A stretch of 64,000 nt of DNA from Monocercomonoides exilis (GCA_001643675.2 LSRY02000022.1:754001-818000), one strand, 5' to 3'. Shown: positions 1-11,355, numbered from the stretch's first letter. Made by a program: numbers and translations. The notes: generated from the sequence alone by a model not told the origin.

Positions 1-760
1 TGGCTTGATTATAACCGATGAAATTACACATAAAAAAATGCGAAATTTGTTAATGCACGAAATAATGTGATTATTCGCGGTCTTGATTACAACCGAGGTG
101 ATTATATCCGAGCTTCACTGTATTTCAAAAATTCACATTAGTTTATTCTATTTGTGAAGAATTTGTATTTCTCACAAAAACTTAATCATTTATCATTTCA
201 AGTTTACTGTATTTATCCGTTATAGATAAATAGAAAAAATTAATGTTTTATTTTAACAACACTTCTTTCTTAAAAAATTTTTATTCTCAATTCAAATTTT
301 TTATTTTTATCATTTCATTATATTTACAAAGAAATAATCAGTTTTATGTTAGAATGTTGTTAAAAAAATGAAATGCAAAAATAATATGATAAAAATGATT
401 GCCAAAAAAAAAAATAAATAAAAAATAAAAAATAAAAACAAAAATAAAAAAGAATTTGAAAACAGTTAGATAATAGTTTATGCAATTCAAAGCATGTATC
501 CAATTTCTTTTGAGTTTCATGATTGGCTGGAAAAAGTCCTATTTAATTAAGCAAAAAAACGAAATTTCTCGATGTGTAAAAAGCAAAAATAAAAAAACAA
601 ACTGGTTAGAAATAGAATTAATTTTGTTAAAATCTGTAATCTGAATGCTGAATGCCATTTCACACTTCTCAGCTTTTTGTTATCGAAAATTAAAAAAGTG
701 CCAATAAAGAAAAAAGTCTCATAAAAAGTTGACCTTATTAACATATTTTAAAAAGTTACA
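1..760. other. AT-rich DNA with a repeated CTTGATTAYAACCGA motif
   Basis: No convincing gene. The motif CTTGATTATAACCGA at 4-18 recurs as CTTGATTACAACCGA at 82-96, followed by a related GATTATATCCGAG. Such short direct repeats resemble subterminal repeats of a transposable element cut off by the window start, but only one end is visible. The rest is A/T-rich filler with A-runs near 400-450. Confidence 0.35.
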
Positions 761-762
761 TA

Positions 763-1241
763 CCATGGGTGCTTAACCCGCACCCTGGTGCCAAACCCGC
801 ACCCTGCAAATTTCTTGAAAATCTAAAAGTCAATTTTTTCCTTTCAAAGAAGTTCATTGATGATGAAATTGCTTGAAACAGGTTTCAAAAAATACTATAT
901 TCTATTTTTTTAATCAAAAATTTTCAAAAAGATGAATTTTTTATTATTTTGCTCCTAAAAGAGCATTATCGATTTTTACTGAAAAAGAACAAAACAAGAG
1001 TTAAAAAAATATGTGCATGCTTGTTTGTTAATGTGTTTTCAAATGTCTTCAAAATTTTTTATGATTTGAAATATTCTGCAATAAATATCACATTTTTCTT
1101 TGTTAGATCGTGCCCATAAATATGTGAAAAACAAATAGAAAGTTCTTCAGCTTCGTCGAAAGGGGTTTGTTGAAGTTATTTCTTATGCTTTTTAATCAAA
1201 AATCGCTCTTCTTATTAATGTTCATTGAAAATTTCATAGTT
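763..1241 (+). repeat. Left terminal inverted repeat of the foldback element
   Basis: 479 bp, mirrored at 2487-2965 without indels. It includes two copies of AACCCGCACCCTG near the tip. Confidence 0.9.
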
Positions 1242-2486
1242 CCATGAATTTATTAATGAGCTGTTATTGCATTTATTAAACACGAAATATTTAATGTTAA
1301 TAGGATAATATCACTGTGATAATAGTTCTATTTGATTAAAGCATTTTAATTCATTGTTTTGTATTATTTGTTATATATTCTATTTGTTATAATATGTTTC
1401 TTTTGTGTAACATTTAAAAATGTTATATTTTGCGGATATATTAATTGTTTGCTGTTAGCAGCATTTTAATCTTTATAACATCTTAACTGTTGATCATTGA
1501 TAATATTTAGAGAGCAAATATTTGCATGTTGATTTTGAGAACTTTGATTTTTTATATTAGAATGAAACTATTTCTTTCATTTTATATGTTTCTGTGGAAT
1601 TGCTAAAACTTATAAATGATTGAAAAGTTGCAGTTTTCTTGATTATTTGCAATATCATCGAAAGTTTATGTTCCATTTTTGTGCATTATGCTTGTATTTT
1701 TAAACTCTATTCAATTTTGTTTTTGATTCAAATTTCACTATTTCAACAAAAATCGAACTTTTATAGCTCATTGGTAATAAAAGGCTAATAATATAATTAT
1801 TGTGCCCAATATCAAAGTGTATTGATCATGAAAAAATCATGAAAAAACATGTTAAAATAGAATTTTGACGTTGATTGTTTCAATGAAGCGTTAAATGGAT
1901 ATTGCATATTTTTTTTCAATTTCAATATATAATATTACCGAATGAATTGTTTAAAAAACTTTTAGAATTGTTTTTTGCTGTTTTTATGATGAAAACAAAT
2001 CTTAAAAATATTGAAATCACATCATTTTCAAGTATGAGATAGAATATATATATAAAGTGCAACTTGGAAAAAAAACTATTCGTAAAGTCAAACAATAAAT
2101 AAATAACAACTTTTTTATTGTTAAGAACGAAAATAATTTCAAACAACAGTTTAATAAAAAAAAACAAATCTAAAAAATAGAACTTTTCTAACTGAATTGA
2201 AAAAATTGATTCAAGAAAACGAAACTTGTAAAAAAATTTTAATTCATTTAACATTAATATGTTCGATGAGAATCAGCAAATAATAGATTCATCAACAAAA
2301 ATCGATCAATTTATCTTGAGCAAATAATTTTGTGAAATTAAAAAATCAGTTTAAAATAATCAATAAAATATTGAAGATATAATATATTGGTAATTAAATC
2401 AAAAAATTATAAAAGCACTATTACATCAATGTAACGAAAAAAGACAACATAACATAATATAAATAAAACTTGACATATTCTAATAA

Positions 2487-2965
2487 AACTATGAAATTTT
2501 CAATGAACATTAATAAGAAGAGCGATTTTTGATTAAAAAGCATAAGAAATAACTTCAACAAACCCCTTTCGACGAAGCTGAAGAACTTTCTATTTGTTTT
2601 TCACATATTTATGGGCACGATCTAACAAAGAAAAATGTGATATTTATTGCAGAATATTTCAAATCATAAAAAATTTTGAAGACATTTGAAAACACATTAA
2701 TAAACAAGCATGCACATATTTTTTTAACTCTTGTTTTGTTCTTTTTCAGTAAAAATCGATAATGCTCTTTTAGGAGCAAAATAATAAAAAATTCATCTTT
2801 TTGAAAATTTTTGATTAAAAAAATAGAATATAGTATTTTTTGAAACCTGTTTCAAGCAATTTCATCATCAATGAACTTCTTTGAAAGGAAAAAATTGACT
2901 TTTAGATTTTCAAGAAATTTGCAGGGTGCGGGTTTGGCACCAGGGTGCGGGTTAAGCACCCATGG
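2487..2965 (-). repeat. Right terminal inverted repeat of the foldback element
   Basis: Reverse complement of 763-1241. It ends GCACCCATGG followed by the TA duplication. Confidence 0.9.
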
Positions 2966-2967
2966 TA

Positions 2968-3750
2968 TTGGACAAAATTTTTGCAATTATGAAAAATACA
3001 AAGATTGATTTCATACTTTATTTGCAATCATATCATAATGTTTCAACCGAAACAATGCAAAAAAAATACTGAAAAATATTAAAATCGAGAAAAATTTTTC
3101 TAAAATATAGAATGGATCAAAATTCATGAAGCAAAATACTTTATCCCATATTCTCGACACAGAATCAACATTTTCAAATTATTCAAATGATCTTTGATTT
3201 GAATTGGACAAATTTTGGGTACTTGTGGAATAATCTGAAAAAAAAAGTTTATCGAATTGTTTATTTTTGTTTTATTGAATTTATTATTTTCCATTCATTC
3301 TCTTTCTGAAATTATATTTCAAAAGAAATGTGTTTATTTTGAACCATGAATAATTTTGATTCATTGAAAGATGATGATATATCCGAAACATAACACACAG
3401 TTTATACGTTGAAATTCAACCTATTTGTGACTTTAATTACAAATGTTCTCCAAAACATAAATCTGGAATATTGATTATTAATAATATCGAAACACTGTTC
3501 CATTTTCTGAGATTGATGAGTGATTGTCTGAACTCTGAGTTGCATGGATGAGTTGCGTCGATTGACCGGATGACGATATATCAGCAAGGATTTTACACAC
3601 TTTCAGAGTTATTATTTTTCGAAATGGATGACACAGGAACTGTTGGACTTCCATTTTTGATAAAAAACGATTTGATGTTTGTTTTTTTATTTTTCCTCAC
3701 AAACTTGTTGATGTTTCGAGTTTTCTTTATCCTTTTGAAAACACAGAAAT
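2968..3750. other. Gene-poor AT-rich DNA
   Basis: Only short overlapping frames on both strands near 3402-3811, with no family resemblance and no splice or start context that decides between them. I see nothing else here. Confidence 0.4.
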
Positions 3751-4302
3751 ATGGCAAATAATAATTTGTTGAACAGGAAATGCATTTCAGACAGAATGAT
3801 GGAAAAGGCATGTTTTCATTTTATTGAAATTATTCAACGAGAGAAAGCACAAGAAAGTTTTGGAATTTTCAAAACTATTGATGAAATTGAAAATACGAAC
3901 CAAATAGGCTTTCAATTCGTTGGATTATATCAAAAGGGAAATAACTTATTCTCAGATTGCATTTGGAGCAAATGTTGGAGAAATGCACCTCAGAGATTTT
4001 TGAGAAGGAAAGTGGCTGTCATCGTCAGCAAAGGCTTGATATTTTCATCAAACAAGAGGAGATTAGACATACAAAACAAGCAAAATCGAATGACCTTTTT
4101 ATTTCACAAAGAAGTGGTTCCTCTTGCAATTGAAAGGGAATTCATCTTTTTAACAGAAATGCCATTTGCCAGCCAAAATTGTTTCAGGTTTCGTTATCAG
4201 CGCGAAACAAAAGAAAAGCAACATCAACGAAGCATTCAACAATATATCTATTTGCAATCAAATAGAACAAAAAGCATTTTTCATTTTTATTTCTTTTTCT
4301 GA
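3751..4302 (+). CDS. Hypothetical 183-codon ORF, doubtful
   Basis: An ATG-initiated frame of 183 codons with mixed composition (Lys, Glu, Phe, Ile, Asn, Gln). I recognise no domain. The first two thirds read like protein (charged and hydrophobic residues alternate); the last third degenerates into Phe/Tyr-rich residues typical of AT-rich noncoding DNA. A second frame of the same strand across about 3970-4140 also looks coding, which would fit a frameshifted or spliced gene. No intron could be fixed. It lies outside the part of the inverted repeat for which both copies are visible, so there is no second copy for comparison. Confidence 0.22.
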   Translation: MANNNLLNRKCISDRMMEKACFHFIEIIQREKAQESFGIFKTIDEIENTNQIGFQFVGLYQKGNNLFSDCIWSKCWRNAPQRFLRRKVAVIVSKGLIFSSNKRRLDIQNKQNRMTFLFHKEVVPLAIEREFIFLTEMPFASQNCFRFRYQRETKEKQHQRSIQQYIYLQSNRTKSIFHFYFFF

Positions 4303-5397
4303 AAATCTGCCAATTGAGAAAGAAAGGCGATTTCTTCTTCGAGATTGTCTTCAACTCCATCGCAAACATCGGTGAAGAAAAAAAATAGAGATTGTCAAAT
4401 TCTTTGTCTTCCTCTTCATTCTTCATTCTCTTCTGGACAAGGTTATGATTTCTCTCCACTTCTTCAAATTTGTGAATGAATTATTGGACGTTGAGCATCG
4501 ATTGTTGAATATCACAAATCGAGCACATTTCAGTCAACTCATTTCATTTTCATTCATCTGCTCTCATTTTCATCTTCATCTTCATCTTCATTTTCATCTG
4601 CCAGATATTCCATTGACTTTTTCTGCATTTCAATCTCACATGCAACTTTGAAGCATCTTCCAAAGCCAGAAAAAAGAATATTCATTCTTCATCATCAGCA
4701 ATTTCACTTCATTTGATTCGATCGATCGATGTTCTTTTTCAAATGGAAAAATAAATAAAATAGCAAAAAAAAGTTATCCAAAGTCGACTTTTCAAAAGAA
4801 AAAACAGACTTTTGCTGATGAAATTTATTAATTGTTCTTTTCAGTCACTTCGATTCAATAATTTTTGCTCTCCTGAATGTTTGCACTTGCTTCGCTTCGC
4901 AAATGATTGCTTTTCAAATCATTGCTCATAACTTTTTAGGAAGTTTTCAGCATTATCGATTTCTCTCAAAAGGAACAAGCTCCTCTTCCATTCTTATCAG
5001 TTTTTCAAGCAAGCAAATGTTAATAAAAAATTCGCAATAGATTTATAAAAATAACACAACAGAAAACAAAACAGAAAATCATCCAATAAAACCTCACAAA
5101 AAAATTAAAAAAATCAAAAATAAAATCGCAAGCATTTTATTTATCGAGAAATCTTTTATTTTTTTATCCTTCTCTATTAATGAAAGAGAAAGAAGCGAAA
5201 CAACCATTTTCTCTCTCAATCAAATCAAATCAAATCAATCTGAACTTTAACAAAACCAAATTTAATAAAATTATATTAAAATCAACAAAACAAAGCAAAC
5301 ATTCAGTAATAAATAGTAAAAACCACAATGTTTGAATGCTTTCCATCCAGGAAAAAGAAAAAAAAATCAATTTATCAAAATTTTGAATCTTTCACGA
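4303..5397. other. AT-rich intergenic DNA with simple repeats
   Basis: Contains a (TCTTCA)-like tract around 4567-4602 and an (AATC)-type tract near 5217-5240. Short frames are present but none is supported. The end nearest 5398 is downstream of the ubiquitin-RING gene. Confidence 0.4.
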
Positions 5398-5403
5398 TTT
5401 ATT
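5398..5403 (-). promoter_or_regulatory. Polyadenylation signal AATAAA of the ubiquitin-RING gene
   Basis: TTTATT on the plus strand, i.e. AATAAA on the coding strand, about 15 nt behind the TGA stop at 5417-5419. This is a canonical eukaryotic signal, placed unusually close to the stop. Confidence 0.6.
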
Positions 5404-5416
5404 CTCAGATATCGAA

Positions 5417-7295
5417 TCAGGCAGATTGAGCTGGCTGATCCTTCATTTTCATCTGGCAAATTGGGCACTCTCCAACAGTCTCTTCCCAGTCACTCCCGCA
5501 GTTGCGATGGAACGAGTGACCACATTTGTATATTTGTACTGATCCGTTGAATTGCCATTTGTGGCAAATTCCACACACCTCCGGCACAGCCACATCATAT
5601 GGCAGTGTCGGATGCTTCACAACTCTCCCTCTGGGCAATGCCTCAATCTGCAGCAAAAGAAACTTTGCTGTTCCGGCTTCCTTCTCGTCGTATGTCGTAT
5701 ACTTTTCATTCCCTGCCTCCTTCCATGGCATTTGCATCCTTGTCCCATCCTCTTTCACAGATGAAATCCGCCATCTGCAATCATAGAATCCCGGCTTCAG
5801 AGGGACAATCTGCTTCAGGCAGCACGGACAGAACGGCTTGCTCCCATACAAATCAAATGTCTTCATTCCCCATCTGCAAATTACCTGTTTCTTGAATGCA
5901 GGACATCCCTCGTTCTCGCATATTCCTTCGATGTTGATACCACTTCCCACAATACGCCACGGTGGAGCTGTATTGCTGAAAGAACTCTCCACCAACGCAT
6001 CAGTCTTCGTCACATCCACAAATGCATGCGATGGGCAGCTCCCTCCTCCGCGTAACCTCAAAACAAGATTGATAATAGCTTCACGATATATTCCATAGTC
6101 CTTCAAAGTACGACCATTTTCCAACTGTTTTCCAGCAAATATCATCCTATATTTAGATGAAAATGTGTTATCATATTCGTATATCCTTTCTTTCAACTCT
6201 TCAATGGTCATCTCCGAATTAACATCGATTCGAAGTGTTTTTCCTGAAAGTTTTTTGATGAAAATGAAAATCATTTCTTCTATTTCTTCATGTGCACAAA
6301 GCCTATCTTTATCTTTAAAGCCGAATGAAGAAATCTTCCTGTCATCATCCATTATCCTTCCTCTCCCAACGAGCATCATCTTATCTGCACAAATTCCCAC
6401 TTCCGGTTCCAATATCTTCTTCAGCTCTTCCACAAGCATCTCCTCTTCTGCTTCAATGAACAGTTTATTTCCTTGACCATACTCTATCTGCAGCGTAAGC
6501 GTTTGAGATCCATTTTGTTCAGCAGCCTCTGATCCAACATTTGATGGGCTTGAGTTAGAGGATGGAGTGGATGAGGATGGCGTGGATGAAGAAGCCTGCT
6601 CTTGCAAACAATTCGCTGTAATCAACTTATAAATGCAGCAGGACAACCCGCTTTGCCCGCAGTACGTCAGCTTCGAAACATATTTTTCTTCTGAACTTTC
6701 CCAAAGTCCGAAACCTCCACTTTTCCATGTTCCGGAATACTTCGTGCCCGTTTCTGAAACAATTGAAATCCATCCAACAGGAACATTCAAGGCCTCTAAT
6801 GCTCTTTCAGCAAACTCGTCAATCGTTGTATCTGGCCTCACATTTTCCACTGTAACCGCTTTCCCTTTCATTTCGTTGTTGCAAACAGTAACGCGAACAG
6901 CAAACGGCTTTGAGCTGCGCAGCTCTGGCGAAATATTTTCTTCAACTTTTGGCAAGGGCTCTTCATTTTCAGTGGCTGTGCCCGCCGCTCCAGATGAAGA
7001 TCTTCGCTTCACTAAATAAATTGTTTCTTCAGAATTCTGTCAATAAGGAAAAGAATGACAAGAAAGAGAAGTTGAAAACAAAAGAAATGGGCCACACTTC
7101 AAGAACATCTCGCACTTTTGAATCGTCAGAAACTATCTTTTGCTTTTGAGCGAAATACAAATCACGCGCATCAACATCGTATTTGTCGGCAAGCCCTCGC
7201 TTAACCCCCTTCATCCAATCATCATTATTCAGATTTAATGAAATGTTCCCCTCCTTGAAAGTGCAAAATTTCACTGTTTGCGTGTTCGTTGACAT
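5417..7295 (-). CDS. Four-ubiquitin-fold protein with Cys-rich and RING-H2 domains, two exons
   Basis: Probable ubiquitin-pathway protein, possibly an E3 ligase acting in cytosol or nucleus. Exons are 7295-7098 and 7036-5417, joined over a 61-nt GT-AG intron, giving about 605 residues. Residues 1-78 form a first ubiquitin-like fold completed only after splicing: exon 2 opens with NSEETIYLV, matching the last strand of ubiquitin. A second lies at about 111-204, a Ser/Thr/Pro linker at 213-232, a third fold at 245-319, and a fourth, closest to true ubiquitin, at 320-398, ending in RLRGGG. Next comes a Cys-rich domain (424-490) with PPWRIVGSG and paired cysteines, then a RING: C554, C557, C571, H573, H576, C579, C590, C593. 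Fusion of RLRGGG to this Cys-rich/RING block is known in scattered protists, fungi and rotifers. Cleavage after GGG is possible but unproven. The start is the first ATG of exon 1. A partial copy lies at 63412-64000. Confidence 0.85.
7037..7097 (-). other. 61-nt spliceosomal intron in the ubiquitin-RING gene
   Basis: The coding strand reads GAA|GTGTGG...TTATTGACAG|AAT, phase 0. Reading through adds a Phe-rich tail and a stop; splicing restores the last strand of the first ubiquitin fold. The donor GTGTGG is weak. An alternative in-phase donor (GTGCGA) lies 18 nt upstream but would delete residues that fit the fold. The same sequence recurs at 63610-63670. Confidence 0.75.
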
Positions 7296-7364
7296 TCAGT
7301 TCAGTTTTCTTTTTTGATTATAACCCTTTATATTTTTTGTTGGATTTCGATTTTTTTAAACTGT

Positions 7365-7366
7365 TA
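7365..7366. other. Empty TA target site of the right-arm 1,400-bp insertion
   Basis: The left arm reads CTGTTATGTTTTTC without interruption. The matching right-arm sequence is split at this TA, which is duplicated on both sides of the insertion (61939-61940 and 63341-63342). The left arm is therefore the pre-insertion state. Confidence 0.9.
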
Positions 7367-7555
7367 TGTTTTTCAAAAAACAGAATTTCACGAGGTGGGG
7401 GAAAAAATCTAAATGTATCTTTTTTCGGTTGTTCATCAAAATTTTTCGTTTCAAAAAGAATATGTAAATAAATGAAGGTATTTAAATTGTTTTTAATGAA
7501 GAAGACATTTATTCACTTTCTTCTCTTCGATCTGAGAGTTTGTAGTAATTGGGCG

Positions 7556-8642
7556 TTATGGATTACTTTCTGAATTTTCTCTTTCCATCATTTCTTTTCG
7601 TCTCTGTGATCTTGTTCGAATTATTAACTGGATGCATTTTTCTTCGATGATTTCATTATCGTTTTTCTCGTTTTCATTGTTCGTGGTATTTTCTTGCTTT
7701 TCGTGGAAGGATTGAGACTCATTATCTTCTGGCTCTTCGATACAGTCTGGTTGTGAGATCTCTTCAATTGCTTTCTTTGTTTCATGGCATTCTGGCAAAC
7801 GTGATTATTGATTGATGGGAACGATGGAATCTTTTTCGTCTGATGCAGTTGTGGATGGAGGAACCGTGGAAGGCTGTTGAATTGCTTTCTTTGTCTCCTG
7901 ATTCGATGAAATAATCTGGGCCATCTTGTTTGAAATGTTGGACCTGAAATAATGTTTGATAACTGTGTTGCTTCAGACGGATAATCTTGCGAATTTTGCC
8001 ACCTGTTCAACTGGAGTTCCCGCGATTGTTAAGGCTGATATTGAGGCGTGTTTCAAGGTGTATGGGCTGTAGTTCGAAGGGATTCTTGCGTTTTTCATCA
8101 TTTCGCTGGCTTCTTTTCGAATTGCTCCTGCCTTCATAGGATCATATGTTGAAGAGCTCAGAAGTTGTTTTTTGGAATATGGAATGTGAATTTTCACTCG
8201 ATCCCACAATTCTTTAACAGCTGTTGCTGGACATATTAAACTTTCCTTTCTGAGGAATTGGATGACAACGTTGCTTCTTTCAAGTCCAGTTTTTAGTGAC
8301 GTATCCAGGTTAATTGATTGCTCCTCTTTTTCTGATTCCTTGATGTTGATTCTTTCCAATTCTGTGAAGCTGCATGCTGATAACATCATACACAAACAAA
8401 TTGTTTTCCTCGATGGTTGTGAGAACAACAAATTTTCGTTCTTTCCAATCGTTTCTATATAGGTGAAGAGTTGTTGAGGATTCCACATATCTTCTTGTTT
8501 TTTTATTCTTTCTGCATTCTGATCTCCTGAATGATCTGATCAGAATTGAGATCAAGGTGTTCTCTCCAAGTGATTTTCCGTATAATACTGATGTTAGGAA
8601 GGAAATGGCAGATCTGACAATTCTCAATGAAGAAGCTTTCAT
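7556..8642 (-). pseudogene. Tyrosine recombinase of the DIRS-like element (broken), left arm
   Basis: Mirror of 60663-61749; see that entry for motifs. The recombinase core frame is 8488-7973, interrupted by TGA just before the SNTVIKHY segment that should carry the nucleophilic tyrosine. The frame reopens, meets a TAA, then runs on in the same phase to 7556. Confidence 0.7.
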
Positions 8643-8951
8643 TCCAATGTTTTTTTAAGGCAACAAACACATCCAAGCATCTTTTTTGCCAAATCTGAAA
8701 TTTGGAAGGGACGTCTTTGAATTTCAACTGATCCCATCCGTCTTTGAAATGTGCAAACCCATCTATGTATCCCATCCATGAGGCACATGCGACGCCTGTT
8801 AAGCACTCTTTGGCCAGTTCACGTGACATGTTTTTTGATACCAAAATCTCGTTCCACCACGATTCTCCCTTTTCGGTTATGGATTGATTAGGCATATCCT
8901 CAGTCTCCCTGGAGGAAGCGTTGCATTCATTAGCTTCGTCCATCTTCCTTC

Positions 8952-9890
8952 CTAGCTTATCTCCTCCGTTCTCCTCAATGTCCAAGAGAAGTGATTTGTG
9001 TTGTTCAAAAGAGGTTCCCATATCTGACCCTCCCAATCTGGAAGAAGAAGAAGAACTCGAGCTTTCTCCATCGCTGCTTTTTGGATCCCAGCTGGAATCA
9101 TAGGAATCGGGAGAAGAGCAAGTACTGTCTCGTTTCTCCAAGAAATTTGTATCCTTTCTTGACTTAAACCGTTTTCTGGTCCGCACCATCTCGTTGCTTT
9201 TGTGTTTTCTTTTGTCGCGAAGGCATCGAAAGTGATATGCATCTGAAGCTGATTGGTAATCTCTTCGAGTGTTTTTTGTTCAACTTCGTAATCTCCTCAT
9301 TTTGCCAATTTCTATAGGCCGACTGCTCTGACGTTTTTCTCTCCAGGAATATGTTGAGCTTTCACAACAACTTTCAGCGCTTGAGTTTGATTCCATATTT
9401 TCTTCAGAAGGGTTCTGAGATTCGGACCCGCTCCCCATCGATTCAGATTGAAAACTGCTGTTGTGTTGTCTGATTGAATAAGCAGATTTCATATTTCTTG
9501 ATTTCGAATGGAAATTGAGTAATGCGCGATGGCTTAATTTATTGCGAATAGCTCTCTGCAATTTGAACTTTGGTTTCTGACAAAAAGTGGAAGAGGTTTG
9601 TGAAAGTCCATCATTTGATTGTTGACTTTCAGTGTTGCGCCGATGGCAAGCCCCGATGCATCTGTCGTCAGAATAGCTTCTGGTCGAAACACTGGATTCA
9701 ATCTCCTTGGTTGGTTCTTTTTCAGCCTTTCGCTCCACTTCCTGAGACAATTAGTTATCCATCCATTCACGCACAGTTTTCCTTGCCATCCACTCAGACT
9801 CAAAGCTTTGTTTTGGAGTTTGAACAGTTGTGACAAATTCAGGGAAGCTTTTTGACACACGAATCTGGTCACATTCAGTTTCCCTATCAA
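8952..9890 (-). pseudogene. RNase H region of the DIRS-like element (broken), left arm
   Basis: Mirror of 59415-60353. TTDASGLAIG (first catalytic Asp) and LIQSDNTTAV (third Asp region) are readable but lie in a frame interrupted by TAA, TGA, TAG and TGA. Relative to the right copy the left has Gly in LAIG (right Ser), Arg in REKRQ (right His) and Phe in HITF (right Leu). Confidence 0.65.
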
Positions 9891-9894
9891 CGAG

Positions 9895-10659
9895 GCTTAC
9901 TTCTTTATCGAAACAACTCTGTTGTATTCGGCAATCCTCCTCCATTTCTGGCACTCTTTCATCAGCTCTGTTTTCTTCGACTCCTTCATTTGAACCACAA
10001 ACCGATTGGAATTTGTTGAACAACGAAAGAGTTTTCTTCGCTATAATATTGAGTTCCTGTGGGTATTGATGAAGAAGAATAATATCTTCTAAGTATGCGA
10101 TGGTTCTCACATTCCATTCATCCCTCATGTATTTCAGAACTTTACTCATCACTTTTGTGAACGTTCGAGGTGCATTTTTGTATCCGAAAGACATTCCGTG
10201 GAAAGCGTAGTATTTTCCTTTGAAAACGAACGAAAGGAATGGCGATAATTCTTCGTGACTTTTATAAGATAATAAGCTTGGCTCAAGTCCAGCTTGACTG
10301 CGTAATCCTTTTCTTGTATAATTTTCTCCACTGTTTTGTGGTTTTCTTGCTTGCAACACATTGTCTTGATTGCATTGTTGAATCTGCCAAAATCCACAAT
10401 TTGCCTCCAGCCACTGTCTTTCTTTCTGATAACAAACACTTGGTTCTAATGCTTCACATCCTTTTCCTAACTCGGTTTGATGATATTTGCTTCCAGTTGC
10501 TTCTTGATAATCTCTGAAAAGGCTTGATGGGCTTCTTGACTCTGATGCTCCAAAGGGTTGAACACTCCTGTTTTCTTGAAAGATACTTTCGTAGCTTTGC
10601 TCCTCTATACAGAACTTACTCCTTTCCCAATAATTCGTGCTCCTCCAATTTTTCTCCAT
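9895..10659 (-). pseudogene. Reverse transcriptase of the DIRS-like element (broken), left arm
   Basis: Mirror of 58646-59410. The conserved VKLDLSQAYY and FGYKNAPRTF blocks sit in different frames, and the catalytic YxDD box reads YLED. Confidence 0.7.
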
Positions 10660-10817
10660 TCTTCAAGAACTTCTGATTGCCTTTGAGTTAGAAGACTTGT
10701 AGCTGAGCTTTCCTTCATCTGTGCAGCTGCCCTAAAGCCGAATCTTCCTTGAATTCTTACAGATCTTGCTTTCTTCAGCGCTTTTGAAACGAATAAAATT
10801 TTATCAGTAATCGATAC

Positions 10818-11276
10818 TTATAAATCATCTTTTTCTTTCAATTTTGCACGTGTGAAAAGCAGGATTTTAATGGCTGGATACAGAAAGGCTTCAGTGCGCT
10901 CGCCTGCCTTATCCAACACGTCGTTCATCCAATTATCTGTTTTCGATGTTGCAGGAGGAGCCCTTGGCAGAAATGGACTTAAATCTTCTTCCTTCAAATC
11001 ACTTACAAGATCTTCCAAATATCTTTCTGGTAGATCCATATCATATAAGCTGCAATCTAGATCTCGGAGAAATATTGTCTTAAAACTGCTTTCTAGTAGC
11101 AAACTATCCTCGTCATAGCTTATTTTCGCTTCTGAAGCTCCCGGGATCTGCTGGGAAAATTCAGAACTGGAATGAGTAATTAAACTTGAAAAGGTCTCTC
11201 CAGGAGGTCCATCTGACATCATTGATGTGGCGGAATTCAACGCGGGTCCAGTGCTGAGTGGAGAGCAAGGGAGCAT
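10818..11276 (-). CDS. Gag-like first ORF of the DIRS-like element, left arm
   Basis: 152 codons, identical in layout to 58029-58487. Ser/Pro-rich N-terminus, acidic middle with SLYDMDLPERYLEDL, and an amphipathic C-terminal half. The position directly inside the terminal repeat and upstream of the reverse transcriptase suggests a Gag-like role; sequence alone does not prove it. The TAA stop may itself be a mutation, since the same phase stays open far into the next region. Confidence 0.55.
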   Translation of the reverse strand: MLPCSPLSTGPALNSATSMMSDGPPGETFSSLITHSSSEFSQQIPGASEAKISYDEDSLLLESSFKTIFLRDLDCSLYDMDLPERYLEDLVSDLKEEDLSPFLPRAPPATSKTDNWMNDVLDKAGERTEAFLYPAIKILLFTRAKLKEKDDL

Positions 11277-11355
11277 TCTTTTTTCAAATTCGCAGCGACT
11301 GACACTTAAGTGATAATCTCTGATCGAAGAGAAGAAAGTGAATGAATGTTTTCTT

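Larger units (their letters stand above)
763..2965. mobile_element. Foldback element with 479-bp perfect terminal inverted repeats and TA target duplication
   Basis: The termini read CCATGGGTGCTTAACCCGCA inward from both ends. The first 479 bases (763-1241) are the reverse complement of the last 479 (2487-2965) with no length difference. The element is flanked by TA at 761-762 and 2966-2967, the duplication typical of Tc1/mariner-type and other TA-targeting DNA transposons. Near each tip AACCCGCACCCTG occurs twice. The ~1.2-kb core is very AT-rich and has no recognisable transposase; its longest frame (1922-2254, minus) is low-complexity Phe/Leu/Ile and is probably not a gene. It is best read as a non-autonomous foldback/MITE-like element mobilised in trans. 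TIRs this long and this well matched suggest recent activity or conversion between the two ends. Confidence 0.9.
7499..11355 (-). mobile_element. Decayed DIRS-like tyrosine-recombinase retrotransposon, left-arm copy
   Basis: A 3.86-kb element bounded by ~40-bp inverted terminal repeats (7499-7538 and 11316-11355, sharing CTTTCTTCTCTTCGATC). Order on the minus strand: gag-like ORF, reverse transcriptase, RNase H, and a tyrosine recombinase, the layout of the DIRS/Ngaro group, which lacks an integrase and target duplication. All later genes are broken by frameshifts and in-frame stops, almost all shared with the right-arm copy, so decay predates the arm duplication. It lies about 200 bp upstream of the ubiquitin-RING gene, inside its likely promoter region. 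Confidence 0.85.

Noticed and set aside
1922-2254. 110-codon frame inside the foldback element as a transposase
   Set aside because: Low-complexity Phe/Leu/Ile/Asn, no DDE or helix-turn-helix features; typical of AT-rich noncoding DNA.
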